A DNA stretch of 64,000 bases from Prionace glauca (GCA_037974335.1 CM075761.1:13939708-14003707); one strand, 5' to 3'. Numbered from the stretch's first letter, positions 22,156 through 33,649 are shown. Numbers and translations: made by a program. The notes: generated by a model not told the origin, from the letters alone.

Positions 22156-22715
22156 TTGAAGTTAAGAATTACAGATCCCCCTTTTCCTTTATTTGAAGAA
22201 CTATGAACACGTCACATCCAGACGCACAGACTTCATTTTCGAGGGACACTGTATCCAAATATCCGGCCATCACTTCCTACCACATCTATCCGAATCGTCC
22301 TTGACTTTGACAATACCTTGCCTTAAACAAATGTTGATTTACAGGATGTCTCTAGTAGTCTGTGGCAGCGTTTGGTAACTTTTGTCTACAAATGGCCCCC
22401 TCCATTGCTATTGAGATATCAAAATTGATACTAGGTCTGTTTCAATCTGAACTAATGCAGTGATCTGTTTTTAGAGTGCTTCCTTGGGCTCGCAGGGTAG
22501 ACCTTGATCGGTATGATTGACAGATCCGGTCATATGACTGTTAACAACGCATCTTACACAGAGAATTCCAACTGTGTTGCTACTTCCAGATGTTGTTTGG
22601 ACTTGAGATAGAGGAATGTCAGTTTGCACCCCTCTTTGATGTTGTAGATTTTGCTTTCTGAGTGTTGCTGTTTTCGAAGCTGCAGAGAGAGAGAAATGGA
22701 GAGAGATATTGACAA
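22156..22715. other. No recognised feature
   Basis: The short stretch at 22440-22460 (CAATCTGAACTAATGCAG) also occurs in the duplicated block near 11745 and 32030, suggesting a degraded common repeat. Confidence 0.4.
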
Positions 22716-23010
22716 AAAAGAACAAAGAACAACACAGCACGGGAATCAGGACCTTCAGCCCAACAAGCCCTCGCCACCATTTTAACATTGTGAGTGCCCT
22801 CTTCATTTGTCTAGGCCTATTGGACTCCTCAATAACCAGATTGAGGGAAGACTAATTTAGCGACAATTTGTTAACACTAAAGAGCACGTTTTCGGGGTGT
22901 GGGAAGAAACTGGAGCACCCGGAGAAAATCCATGCAAGCACGGGGAGAATGTGCAAACTCCCACACAAACTGGCCCAAATCCATATATCTGTACAGCAAA
23001 CAGTGATGGT
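22716..23010 (-). mobile_element. SINE-B
   Basis: Reverse tail (AAAGAACAAAGAACAACACA), then the central domain at about 22890-22960, then the head segment ACAGCAAACAGTGATGGTCA. Confidence 0.8.
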
Positions 23011-23235
23011 CAGTAGTATTCTGTTCAGACCCTCAGATCTGAAACCTCGAAGCTGCCAGAGGCTAGATTTATTTCACTGTTTTGCTGCTTTGGGCATAAA
23101 TACTTCTCTGAAAACGACTGTTTGGATTTCTGTCCATTGGTGTTAAAGGCTGGAAATCTTGTCTTGCATGAGGAGACGAGTTGTTATCTTAAATAATTCT
23201 GAGGAATGTTGCATACTGGTGGAGCTATCATTAAA

Positions 23236-23330
23236 TTGGAACAACACAGACAGTGACCCGAGCCGGGAATCGAACCCTGGAGCTGTGAAGCAGCAGTGCT
23301 AACCCACTGTGCTACCGTACCGTTCAGCCC
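23236..23330 (-). mobile_element. SINE-A head fragment
   Basis: CCGGGAATCGAACCCTGG and GCAGCAGTGCTAACCCACTG are the reverse of the tRNA-like head. Confidence 0.72.
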
Positions 23331-23460
23331 CTCTGCCACTGTGCTATCCGCTGTGCCCATTCCAATTTCTCAGACAGCCATGTTGGTGAATTCAGCCACA
23401 TTATCTGTTCAATACAGTTTAGATCAGTCTGATCACGTGTTTAGCACTAGCTAGAAGATC

Positions 23461-24022
23461 TGTACACATCTCTGGTGCGGCCGCACTTGGAGTTTTGTGT
23501 GCAGTTCTGGTCCCCACATTACAAGAAGGATGTAGAGGCTTTGGAGAGGGTGCAGAGGAGGTTTACCAGGATGTTGCCTGGTATGGAGGGGAGATCCTAT
23601 GAGGAGAGATTGAGAGATTTGGGGTTGTTTTCGCTGAATAGAAGGCGGCTAAGAGGGGATCTCATTGAAACATATAAGATGATTAGAGGTTTAGACAGGG
23701 TAGATAGTGATAGCCTTTTTCCTAGGATGGAGAAAGCTAACACGAGGGGGCACGATTTTAAATTAAGGGGGGGTAGTTATAGGACAGATGTCAGGGGTAG
23801 GTTCTTTACCCAGAGGGTGGTGACGGACTGGAATGCCCTGCCAGCTGCAGTTGTAAATGCACCTAGTTTGGGGGCGTTTAAAAGATCTGTGGATAGGTTT
23901 ATGGATGAAAAGGGATTGGTTTAGGCTGGTGGGTCATTGTTTTGTAACTGGTCGGCGCAACATCGTGGGCCGAAGGGCCTGTTCTGCGCTGTAATGTTCT
24001 ATGTTCTATGTTCTATGTTCTA
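23461..24022 (+). mobile_element. CR1-b LINE 3' end
   Basis: The open frame 23475-23924 encodes 149 C-terminal residues without a stop (RPHLEFCVQFWSPHYKKDVE to MDEKGLV). The tail has four TGTTCTA repeats. Low divergence from 35760-37430 suggests a recent insertion. Confidence 0.92.
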
Positions 24023-24871
24023 AGATGTTTCTCGTTGCAGACTGAGTTCAGCGCGGCCTTTTCATCTATAAGCAGGAAACTCTGAACGACAAGTCACCCT
24101 GCTCTGATATTTTTAATGTGCAATTTTCACCGCAGCAGCTGTGTCTGCAAAATGTGCACGTTCACCACGTCTTCCGGTTCCCTGTGTTACCGCAGCCCAG
24201 CAACTTTCTGTCACCCTGAACGTTGCAGCATCTCTTTGCAGGTTTGTGTTTTCATCAGTCCTCCATTAGCGTCGCACATTTGCAGGTTGTAGAACTACTG
24301 AGGTAGTGAATCAAATAGAAACTTTTGCTAATGCTTACTTCCGATAAAAAAAGGAATCTCATGGTGAAAGAATGTATCATTTGTAGCTGATCAGAAGCGC
24401 TCATGGGAAACATTCAGCAATATTTCCATTTAGACGTTCTGCTCCTCTGGGCTGACAATGATTCCACGGCCACCAATAACAAGAAAGTTTGTCTTACTTT
24501 TTCTTCTTGTTTCTATTTACATCCGGCCATAGTCAGTTTTGGAATGGTCAGCCACATTCAGGGCGGCAAGATAGAAGCACTTCATATCTTAAATGGTGGC
24601 CATGAGGAGAGAAGACACTTGTCCAACCGATGTGAAGGGACTTACCAATGTACACCCTGTGCAAGGAACTGTGGAGTGGCTGCACACCAGAGGAACATGG
24701 TCAATCAGACGCACTCAGTGGAGTGAAGAGTGTTTATGATTATTTGAGTGTGGAGGCTTGCAAATAGCGCCTGGGCAGATGGAAAAGTTTAAACTAAATT
24801 AATTGGATTAGCATCTAGTCGAATCCATGGCAACCGTGATCAATATAATCAATTATTGGTACATCACCACA
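24023..24871. other. No recognised feature
   Basis: A 107-codon plus-strand frame lies at 24403-24726. It has no recognisable domain and no splice or promoter context, so it is not called a gene. Confidence 0.35.
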
Positions 24872-25058
24872 ACGATGTGCTGTTAGGCTGATTGGTGTAA
24901 CAAATTGACCCTAAATTAGTCTTCCCTCAATGTGGAATGTCATAAGCATAGATAAGGGATATGGGTGGAGAGGCAACTCATAATGTTAAAATGGCGGCGC
25001 GGGCTCGTTGGGCCGAAGGGCCTGTTTCCCGTGCTGTGTTGTTCTTTATTCTTTTTCT
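24872..25058 (+). mobile_element. SINE-B 3' half
   Basis: TTAGGCTGATTGGTGTAACA through AATGGCGGCGCGGGCTCG to TTCTTTATTCT. Confidence 0.82.
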
Positions 25059-25301
25059 GGAAGATAATCGACTGTCTATATCTGGTTTGGCCGGAATGTG
25101 GCGCCACAGCAGTACCAGCAAATCATTTATTTCCAGAGTGGGCAGGAAAAAAAACTGGAATTGCAATCGATGCCATCCGAAAATTAAACAAAATAAAGAA
25201 GTAAACATTGTGATTTCTGTCCAGTTTCCGAATTTTCAATTTCCATTAGCCTTCAACAGGAGGAATTCCAAGCTATACAAACAAAGAACAAAGAACAGGG
25301 T

Positions 25302-25612
25302 GGCACGGTAGCCCCGTGGTGAGCACTGCTGCTTCACAGCTCCTGGGTTCGATCCCCACCTCGGGTCATTGTCTGTGTGGAGCCTGCATGTTCTCGTGTT
25401 TGCTTGGATTTCCTCAGGGTGCTCTAGTTTCCTCCCACAGTCCAAAGATGTGCGGGTTTGGTTGATTGGCCATGCTAAGGAAATTGCCCCTTAGTGTCCA
25501 GGGATGTCTAGGTTAGAGGGATTAATGGGTATAATATGTATGGATATGGCGGTAGGGCCTCTACTCGATGCAGACTCGAAGGGCCTCTTTCTGCACTGTA
25601 GGGTTCTATGAT
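25302..25612 (+). mobile_element. SINE-A2, near complete
   Basis: Head GGTGGCACGGTAGCCCCGTG, B box GGGTTCGATCCCC, central domain, and CR1-like tail CGAAGGGCCTCTTTCTGCAC..TTCTATGATG. Confidence 0.88.
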
Positions 25613-25621
25613 GATTTCCTG

Positions 25622-25725
25622 AGGACAACACAGCACAGGAAACAGGCCCTACAAACCCGCGCCGCCCATTTTAACATTCAGTGAGTGCCTCATTCCAATC
25701 CTTCTTCTACCTGTGACTTTTGTAA
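25622..25725 (-). mobile_element. SINE-B 3' fragment
   Basis: ACAACACAGCACAGGAAAC and CCATTTTAACATTCAGTGAG are the reverse of the SINE-B 3' end. Confidence 0.7.
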
Positions 25726-25739
25726 GTGAGAAAAAAAAC

Positions 25740-26035
25740 GTGTCCTATCATCCCTTTAATGCATTGCTAAGGAATTTGCCCAAGCGAAGAAAGAGGTGTG
25801 TGGGGGTAAACTGCTTCATACAGAGTGTGGGACCCATATGGAATGAGCTTTCAGAGTTAGTGACAGGTGTAATTACAACATTAAAAAAAAACATTTGTCC
25901 AGGTACATGGACGGATAAGATGGAGAGGGATATGGCCAAGCGCAGGCAAATGGGATGAGTTCAGTTTAGGAAATCTGGTCAACAGGGACAAATTAGGCCG
26001 AAGGATCTGTTCCCTCTCTCTCTAATTTTATACAA
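25740..26035 (+). mobile_element. Old LINE 3' end, copy B
   Basis: It is homologous to 7380-7625 (TTCATACAGAGTGTGGGACC; TTAGGCCGAAGGATCTGTTC) and is the first recognisable part of duplication copy B. Confidence 0.6.
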
Positions 26036-26690
26036 GCCTGTTCTCTGTTTACTCCAATCCACCCCCAGCAGGTAACGCTCCTTAACCTGCAGTTAAACAC
26101 TTCGTCCAGTGTTTGACCACCTTATGCTGTTCTGTACATGAAGCCCCTCAACTATAGAAGCAGGAAAGGCCCTGACAACATCTGGCAAGAACATCATTTT
26201 TCCATCTCAAGCATCAGGTGATGAGGTGATAAGAATCTTGGCCAATCACCTCCGCACCTCAGTTCATGTTGCAGAGCTCCATTGCGCTGTGGGTAAGACT
26301 ATTTTGAGACTCACAGCGAACAGCCGCGGTCACAGGAAATGCTCCTCTTTGCTGCCGGAGCTGGTTCCCAGCTGCTGCCTCTACTGACTCTTCATCCTTC
26401 AAGATCAAGCAATTCTGCAAAATAGTTCAGGCCCTCAGTGAGGCTCCACACTCTCTACTCATTTCAGGACCCATTTTTATCAGTAATCCTTTCCACCAGT
26501 CTCTTCACATTCATATTAATGTAACTCATTAATGTAGGGGTCAGTCCCTTCACCAGCAGCTCACTGGGATCGCACTGTGTAATATCTACACAAACTGTAA
26601 CAATTCAGGAAAATTGCTGGAAATTGGTGGGAGGAACATAGGGGGACATGGGAATTCGACAATCTCCAATTGCCCTCCCGGCTGCACCCC
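26036..26690. other. Unidentified repeated unit U, copy 3
   Basis: It is closely similar to 7626-8300 (copy 1). The minus strand has the same coding-like runs broken by stops. It aligns end to end with copy A, which supports the segmental duplication. Confidence 0.5.
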
Positions 26691-26694
26691 ACAT

Positions 26695-26828
26695 TTACTG
26701 TATTACTGCGGTTAGCATTGCTGTCTCACAGTTCCAAGGACCTTGGTTCGACTCCTGGCTTGGGTCACTGTCTGGAAGGAGTCTGCACGTTCTCCCCGTG
26801 TCTGCGCCGCTTTCTTCTGGGTGTCGGT
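26695..26828 (+). mobile_element. SINE-A head fragment, copy B
   Basis: It is the equivalent of 8303-8430, with the same truncation at the central domain. Confidence 0.72.
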
Positions 26829-26829
26829 T

Positions 26830-27110
26830 ATCCAGGATAGGAGAATCTAAAACTAACGAGCACAGCTTGAATTTGAGAGGGGAGAAATGAAAAGGGTTTT
26901 GAGGAGAAACATTTTCACACGGAGTGTGGTGCGTTTATGGAATGAGGTACCAGAGGAGGTGGCAGAGGTGGCTACAATTACAACATTTGAAAGAAACTTG
27001 AACAGGTCCATGGATGGGAAAGGTTTATAGGAATGTGGGCCAAACGCAGGCAAATGGGATCACTTTCGGTTTGGAGACTTAGTCGGCATGGACGAATTGG
27101 TGCTGTTTCC
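26830..27110 (+). mobile_element. Old LINE 3' fragment, copy B
   Basis: It is the equivalent of 8432-8735 (TTTTCACACGGAGTGTGGTG). Confidence 0.6.
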
Positions 27111-27164
27111 GTGAGGTTTCTCTCTCTCAAACTGTACACTAGCCTGTTCTCTGTTTGATCTAAT

Positions 27165-27306
27165 ACATGATGCGGGAATGCCGGCGTTGGACTGGCGTAA
27201 ACACAGTAAAAAGTCTGACAACAACAGGTTTTAGTCCAACCAATTTGTTTGATAATACTCACAAGCTTTCAAGGGGACTGCCTCTTCGTCAGGTGAATGG
27301 AGAGTC
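27165..27306 (+). mobile_element. Foldback element left-arm fragment
   Basis: GATGCGGGAATGCCGGCGTT through CAACAGGTTTTAGTCCAACC to TCGTCAGGTGAATGGAGAG. Only one arm is present. It marks the place where copies A and B part company (8760 versus 27165). Confidence 0.7.
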
Positions 27307-27414
27307 ATTCATTTGCCCTCCCGGCCACGGCCCCAGGCTGACTGTTTTAGTGCGTTTACCACTTCTGCCTCACAGTTTCAGGGACCTGGGGTTTCAGGCG
27401 TGAGGGCTGAGGTA

Positions 27415-30167
27415 GTGCACTAGAAAACTTTAGATTGACTAGGAGGGAGTTGAAGAATGAGCTAAGAAGGGCTAAAAGAGGACATGAGAAGACTTTGGCT
27501 GATAGGGTTAAGGAGAATCCTAAGGCGTTGTATAGGTATGTCAAGAACAGAAGGTTGGTTAGGGCAAGATTAGGGCCAGTTATTGACAGCAAAGGGAAGT
27601 TATGTGTGGAACCGGAGGAGATTGGAGAGGCATTGAACCAATATTTCTCTTCGGTGTTCACGCAGGGGGACATGGAGATAGTTGAGGAGGACACTGGGTT
27701 GCAGGGGAGTAGAATTGAAAGTGTTACAGTTGATAAGGAGGATGTGCTGGATATTCTGGAGGGTCTGAAAATAGATAGGTCCCCTGGTCCGGATGGGATT
27801 TACCCAGGATTCTCTGGGAGGCAAGACAAGTGATTGCAGAGCCTCTGGCTCTGATCTTCAGGTTGTCGTTGGCCATAGATAGGATGCAGGAATGGGCGGA
27901 GAAGTGGCAGATGGACTTCAACGCGGATAAATGTGTAGTCGTCCATTTCGGCAGAACCAACGGGATGAACGAGTACACTATTAAGGGCAGGAGTCTTAGT
28001 AGCGTTGAAGAGCAGAAGGGTCTCGGGGTCCGGGTTCACAGGACTCTTAAATCGGCCTCGCAGATGGAGGAGGTGGTCAAGAAGGCGTATGGTGTACTGG
28101 CCTTCATTAATCGAGGGATTGATGCTGCAAGTCGGGAGGTAATGCTGCAACTTTACAGGACCCTCGTCAGGCCTCATTTGGAGTACTGTGCGCAGTTCTG
28201 GTCGCCTCACTATAGGAAAGACGTAGAAGCTATTGAAAGGGTGCAGAGGAGATTTACAAGGATGTTGCCTGGACTGGGACGCATGCCTTATGAAGATAGG
28301 TTGAGGGAGCTGGGACTCTTTTCCCTGGAGAGGCGAAGGTTGAGAGGCGACCTGATAGAAGTTTATAAAATGTTGAGAGGAATAGATAGGGTGGACTCTC
28401 AGAGGCTATTTCCCCGGGTTGAAATGGTCGCTACGAGAGGACACAGATTTAAGGTGCGGGGAGGGAAGTACAGAGGTCATGTTAGGGGTAAGTTTTTCAC
28501 TCAGAGGGTGGTGAGTGAATGGAATCGGCTGCGGTCATCGGTGGTGGAGGCGAACTCGCTGGGGTCTTTTAAAAGATTTCTGGATGAGTATATGGGGTTT
28601 AATGGGATTGGGGGTTATAGATAGGTCAAGAGATTGGTGGGGTTGATGTGATCGGCGCAACTCGAGGGCCGAAGGGCCTGTTTGTGCTGTAATGTTCTAT
28701 GTTCTATGTTCTGGTATAGTACCGGAAGATTGGAGGTTAGCGAATGTTGTCCCATTCTTTAAGAAGGGGAACAGAGACTTCCCGGGAATTATAGACCGGT
28801 GAGTCTCACTTCTGTTGTGGGCAAGGTTTTGGAAAAAATTATTAGGGATAGGATTTATAGTTATTTCGAGAGTAATTAATTGATTGGAGATAGTCAGCAT
28901 GGTTTTGTGGCGGGTAGGTCGTGCCTTATTAACCTTATTGAGTTTTTTGAGAAAGTGACCAAAGAGGTGGATGGGGGTAAGGCAGTGGACGTGGTGTATA
29001 TGGATTTTAGTAAGGCGTTTGATAAGGTTCACCATGGTAGGCTTCTGCAGAAAATGCAGATGTATGGGATTAGGGGTGATCTAGGAAATTGGATTAGGAA
29101 TTGGTAGCGGATAGGAGACAGAGGGTGGTGGTTGATGGTAAATATTCATCATGGAGTTCGGTTACGAGTGGTGTGCCTCAGGGATCTGTTTTGGGGCCAC
29201 TGCTGTTTGTAATTTTTATTAATGATCTGGATGAGGGTTGAGTGGATTAGTAACCAATTACTAATGATCTGGTTGAGTGGATTAGTAACCAAAGTCGGAG
29301 GTGTGGTAGATAGTGAGGAAGGGTGTCATAGTTTGCAGGAAGACTTAGACAGGTTGCAGAGCTGGGCCGAGAGATGGCGGATGGAGTTTAATGCGGAGAA
29401 GTGTGAGGTAATTCACTTTGGTAGGAATAACAGATGTGTCGAGTATAGGGCTAACGGGAGGACTTTGAATAGTGTGGATGAGCAGAGGGATCTAGGTGTA
29501 TGTGTACATAGATCCCTGAAAGTTGGGAATCAAGTATATAAGGTTGTTAAGAAGGCATACGGTGTCTTGGCGTTTATTGGTAGGGGGATTGAATTTAGGA
29601 GTCACAGCGTCATGTTGCAACTGTACACAACTCTTGTGCGGCCGCACTTGGAGTACTGTGTGCAGTTCTGGTCCCCACATTACAGGAAGGATGTGGAGGC
29701 TTTGGAGAGGGTGCAGAGGAGGTTTACCAGGATGTTGCCTGGTGTGGAGGGGAGGTCCTATGAGGAGAGGCTGAGGGATTTGGGGTTGTTTTCGCTGGAA
29801 AGAAGGCGGCTAAGAGGTGACCTTATTGAAACATATGAGATGATTAGAGGTTAAGACACGATAGATAGTGATACCCTTTTTCCTAGGATGGAGAAAGCTA
29901 GCACGAGGGGGCACGACTTTAAATTAAGGGGGGGTAGTTATCGGACGGATGTCAGGGGTAGGTTCTTTACCCAGAGGGTGGTGAGGGATTAGAATGCCCT
30001 GCCTGCTGCAGTTGTAAATGCGCCTAGTTTGGGGTCGGTTAAGAGATCCGTGGATAGGTTTATGGACGAAAAGGGATTGGTTTCGGTCAGTGGGTCATTG
30101 GTTTGTAACTGGTCGGCGCAACATCGTGGGCCGAAGGGTCTTTTCTGCGCTGTAATATTCTATGTTC
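27415..30167 (+). mobile_element. CR1-b LINE, interrupted by CR1-a
   Basis: 27415-27874 covers the pre-RT region and the first RT block (KSPGPDGIYP analogue; frame 27435-27833). After the nested CR1-a, 28711-30167 resumes with [60 protein letters not shown], and the thumb and C-terminal regions. It is decayed: a deletion loses part of NWLADRR near 29105; a local duplication of ATGATCTGG.TGAGTGGATTAGTAACC at about 29222-29290 replaces the ADD motif region; a stop lies near 29990. The tail ends at 30167. It is absent from copy A. Confidence 0.88.
27875..28710 (+). mobile_element. CR1-a LINE 3' end nested in CR1-b, same orientation
   Basis: It starts in the thumb region (DRMQEWAEKWQMDFNADKC) and runs open to 28624, then the CR1-a tail. 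It separates ..LALIFRLSL from SGIVPEDW of the host CR1-b. The uninterrupted order is seen at 35950-36010. Confidence 0.9.
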
Positions 30168-30168
30168 G

Positions 30169-30470
30169 GCAGGTGTGTGGAAGGTTCTGATCAGAGAAGG
30201 GTATATAAAGACACACACAGTTTACAGAATACTGATTAGAATGTAAGTCTTTGCAGGTAATCTGCTATTCAAGTCTTAAAGATGCAGAGAGAGCATTTGC
30301 ATCGGTTAAAGAGATGTGGATTGTCTCCAGACAGGACTATAAGTGAGATTTTACAAGCCCAGGCAAGTCATGGAGGTTACAGATTTCCATATATCAAATA
30401 AAATGGTTGGACTCTAACCTGGTGTTGTGAAACTTCTTTCTGAGTTTACCCCAGCCCAATGCCGGCATCT
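30169..30470. mobile_element. Foldback element FB, copy B
   Basis: It is homologous to 10119-10440. Its left end was cut where the CR1-b element ends at 30167. Confidence 0.7.
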
Positions 30471-30845
30471 CTACATCATCACTATTGTCCCAGAACAGGC
30501 ACCAGAGTATGCAGACGAGGGGTCTTCACAGAGATGCCATTGCAATGTTAGTGGAAGCCTACCTGTGAAACTATTCAATAATGCATAAATAACTCGCTTT
30601 TGTCTCGAAACTTTCATTCCTAACCATCCTCCACACTTTGGCTCCTGTTTAGGTACACGGAAGGAAACTTTAGCATGGTCAATGTCCCTAACCAGCATGC
30701 TTTTCATACTGTGAGAGGAAAGCGAGGAACCCAGAGGAAATCCAGGTAGAGAAAAGGAGAGCATGAGACTCCACCTGGATAGTCACCCAAGGCTGGAATG
30801 GAACTTCAGGCCCTGGCGCTGTGAGACAGCTGTGTTAACCCACTA
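30471..30845. mobile_element. SINE-A tail (+) and SINE-A body (-), copy B
   Basis: It is the same opposed pair as 10441-10808, with the same truncation points. Confidence 0.7.
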
Positions 30846-30859
30846 TGTACGGCATGCTT

Positions 30860-31034
30860 TGCCTGGATGGTACGTAGGAAGCAATACTTTTCACTGTGCC
30901 CCAATACACGTGACAATGATAAATCAAGTCTGTGCACTTTATGATCGGTATATTGTGCCTGTGTCGTGAACAAGAAACAATACTTTTCAATGTATCCCGA
31001 TACATATACCAATAATAAATCAGATCGTGTCAAA
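30860..31034 (+). mobile_element. Two tandem L2-type tails, copy B
   Basis: It matches 10809-10990 (CAATACACGTGACAATGATA; CCAATAATAAATC). Confidence 0.62.
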
Positions 31035-31038
31035 TCAT

Positions 31039-31272
31039 AAGAACATAAGAACATAAGAAATAGGAGCAGGAGTAGGCCATCTGGCCCTTCGAGCCTGCCC
31101 CACCATTCAATAAGATCATGGCTGATCTGTCGTGGCTCAGCTCCACCTTCCCGCCCTCTCTCCATAACCCTTAATCCCCTCTCTTATCAAAAACCCATCA
31201 ACCCGTTTCTTAAAAATATTTAGCGAGGCAGCCTCCACCACTTCAACGGGCAGAGAATTCCAGAGATTGACC
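31039..31272 (-). mobile_element. CR1-c LINE 3' end, present only in copy B
   Basis: The tail (AAGAACATAAGAACATAAG) and last codons of ORF2p are flanked by TCAT at 31035-31038 and 31273-31276. Copy A has the empty site CAAATCATACACAG near 10995. Confidence 0.9.
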
Positions 31273-31317
31273 TCATACACAGGCCAGTAAATTTTTGAAT
31301 GAATGAATTTGTTTCTG

Positions 31318-31475
31318 ATAGACAGGGGAATTAAGGATTATGAGGAGAAAGCGGGAAAGTGGAACCGATCCACTTCAGATCAGCCATGATCCGATTGAAT
31401 GGCAGGGCAGGCTCGAAGGGCTAGATGGCCTACTCCTGCTCCTATTTCTTATGTTCTTATGTTTTTATGTTTAGG
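31318..31475 (+). mobile_element. CR1-c LINE 3' end, copy B
   Basis: Equivalent of 11035-11195. Confidence 0.82.
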
Positions 31476-32830
31476 AAAGTTAAGTTAACCCGTCCTACAC
31501 CCTCCGGGAAGACTAATTATCAGTCTTAACAGATTTCTGTAGAACCAGTTTGCAATATCTGTTAGGTATGATTTTACGGCCACTTAAGCTATTTTTAATT
31601 TGAGAATGATTGTATAGGTTAGGAAGATAGAGGTTATATTTTGTATCGGAATTTATTTATCCATTAATGATCAGGCCAACAATTTCCAGTTCAGAGTTTT
31701 ATTGTTTATGAAATTAAAGGTGGTTTGGAAATATATTCCATTATGTCCGTGAACAGAAAACATTTCACATGTGACTGACATGCTCATTTGAGGAGCCGAT
31801 TGTGTTTTCAGACGTTTACATTCAAGAGTAAAATGTTTCCACACACAGCCAATGTAACCTGTAAGTAGCTGTGGCAACACTGTGCCTTTCAAAATATATT
31901 TTCAATCATATTATTTAGTCGGGTTTTCAAGCAGCTCCTAGCATTGTGTTGGCCCTGCTTTTCTCACAGAGACGGCTTCCTCTAATTGTGACTGAAGCAA
32001 TATAATTGCCATCCGGTTCAGTTTTAATCTGAACTAATGCAGAATCTTGAAGTGATATGATCCTTTTGGAACTACCGGACGGAGCATGATCGACAAGTCA
32101 GCTGATGCCTGGGGACTTTTTTTCCTTTCACAGAAAAGAACAAAGAACAAAGAAGAAGAACATAGAACAACACAGCACAGGAAACAGGCCCTTCGGCCCA
32201 ACAAGCAGACACCACCATTTTAACATTGTGAGTGCCCTCTTCTACCTATGAGTTTGTCTACACCTATTGAACTCCACAATTAAGGAATTATAACCAGATT
32301 GAGGGGACAATTTAGGGACAATTTAGGGACAATTTGTCCAAGTATTTAGTTTTCTTGTTCAGCAGCAGCCTGACGTGGGGAGCATCTACAGCGCATTTGT
32401 CCTTGCTCTGGAGTTGGAAACAATGCGGTGTGTGAGTTGCTGTTAGAAGCTGATGGAGGCTGCCATGTCCCAGTCCATTTCTCTCTCCAGAGGCTTTTTG
32501 GAAATGTCCGGGACTCGGAAGCCTCAGCGATTTAATCCAAAAGGATCAATTCATGACAGATGTTAAATAGCTGGAAACTCATCATCACGTGAATATGCTG
32601 ACCTTTTGTGCTAAGCCTAGGAAGCGAGTATGTTTGGGGTGTGTTGTTTGGTTTGGAACTTCATAGACAGCTGGCTGGTAACGCCTATTCTACATCATGT
32701 TCGAATCGTGTGATTGGCGAAATGTTATGCGAATTCTTTTGGTTTAAATTGAACTGTAGTCTTTAATAAACGTTGTTTGATAAAAACTTCCGTGTTGATT
32801 ATTTGAATCATACCCAGAATGAAGCATCGT
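31476..32830. other. Duplicated non-coding block, copy B
   Basis: Equivalent of 11196-12590 with small length changes, for example GGGACAATTTAGG repeated near 32300. No exon was recognised. Confidence 0.6.
32130..32340 (-). mobile_element. SINE-B 3' part, copy B
   Basis: Equivalent of 11850-12050: AACAAAGAACAAAGAAG, CAACACAGCACAGGAAACAG. Confidence 0.75.
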
Positions 32831-32839
32831 CTGCTCAAC

Positions 32840-33137
32840 TGTGCCAAATTCAACTGTAAGAACATAGGATTGAGTTTACAGAATTGTCATCACTGTTCGC
32901 CACATGTTCCCCTACTGAAAGTTTGATGACCGAACCGGGCTCATTCCCCATTTCTCAGTCCAGCAGAGCTCCCTCTCTAGTCGGACTATCAACATATTGT
33001 TTCAAAGAACCTTCCTGGGCCCATTTTACAAATTCCTTCCCGTCCGTACCCCCAGCCAGAAGGGATTTCCAGTCTATATGAGGGAAATTAAAGTCTCCCA
33101 ATACAACCACCCTATTTTTCTCTAAACCTATCCAGAA
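32840..33137 (-). mobile_element. CR1-type endonuclease fragment, copy B
   Basis: On the minus strand it reads VVVLGDFNFPHIDWKSLLAG, then DGKEFVKWAQEGSLKQYVDS and MGNEPG, an APE-type endonuclease (GDFNFP..DW motif). It has the uninterrupted site that carries CR1-a in copy A. About 0.9 kb present in copy A (13375-14280) is absent here. Confidence 0.8.
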
Positions 33138-33290
33138 CTGTTGGGGCTGAAGGGATCAAGAAATATCGGCTAAAGGGGGATCTGAATATTGTATTTGGCG
33201 ATAAGCTGGGATCATGATGAATGGCAGAGCAGGTTTGAAGGGCCGAATGGCCCGCGCCTGCTTCTAGTTTCTATGTTTCTATGTTCCTTT
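33138..33290 (+). mobile_element. Old CR1-type LINE tail, copy B
   Basis: GGGGCTGAAGGGATCAAG through GGGCCGAATGGCCCGC to TTCTATGTTTCTATGTTCC, without the CR1-b insertion seen in copy A. Confidence 0.72.
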
Positions 33291-33296
33291 GTTTCG

Positions 33297-33637
33297 AGAT
33301 AGTTACAATGAGCGGGAAACAAAGACTTGCCTGGTTGGACACTCGCTCGAAAGTCTTCCCTCTTCTGGGAGAAAATAATTTCCATTGTCAAAGCAGTTCC
33401 ATGTGGTTTCAATTCTGTGGTCCATAACAGAAGACGATGCGAGCTGCTGGGGATTCCATGTGGAAACTCATACACAGGATCACCTGCGTGAAGAAAATAC
33501 CCAACGCAGCAAGTAATAGGCCTGGCAAAGCCTTTCCACAACCATCGGTTCAGCCCAGAAACTCTGCAGTCCCGCCGCATCCAGCTCTGAATGGTGGCGG
33601 ACAATTAAACAACTCAGTGCAAGAGGAGGCCCCCAAA
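33297..33637. other. Duplicated 3' flank of the GPCR gene
   Basis: It is nearly identical to 16235-16575. Its left part is probably 3' untranslated or intergenic sequence of the receptor gene whose stop codon is at 33650. The opposed 130-codon and 74-codon frames here overlap old repeat tail sequence and are not called genes. Confidence 0.7.
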
Positions 33638-33649
33638 ACATCCCAATCC

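Noticed and set aside
24403-24726. 107-codon plus-strand frame
   Set aside because: No recognisable domain, no supporting splice or promoter signals.
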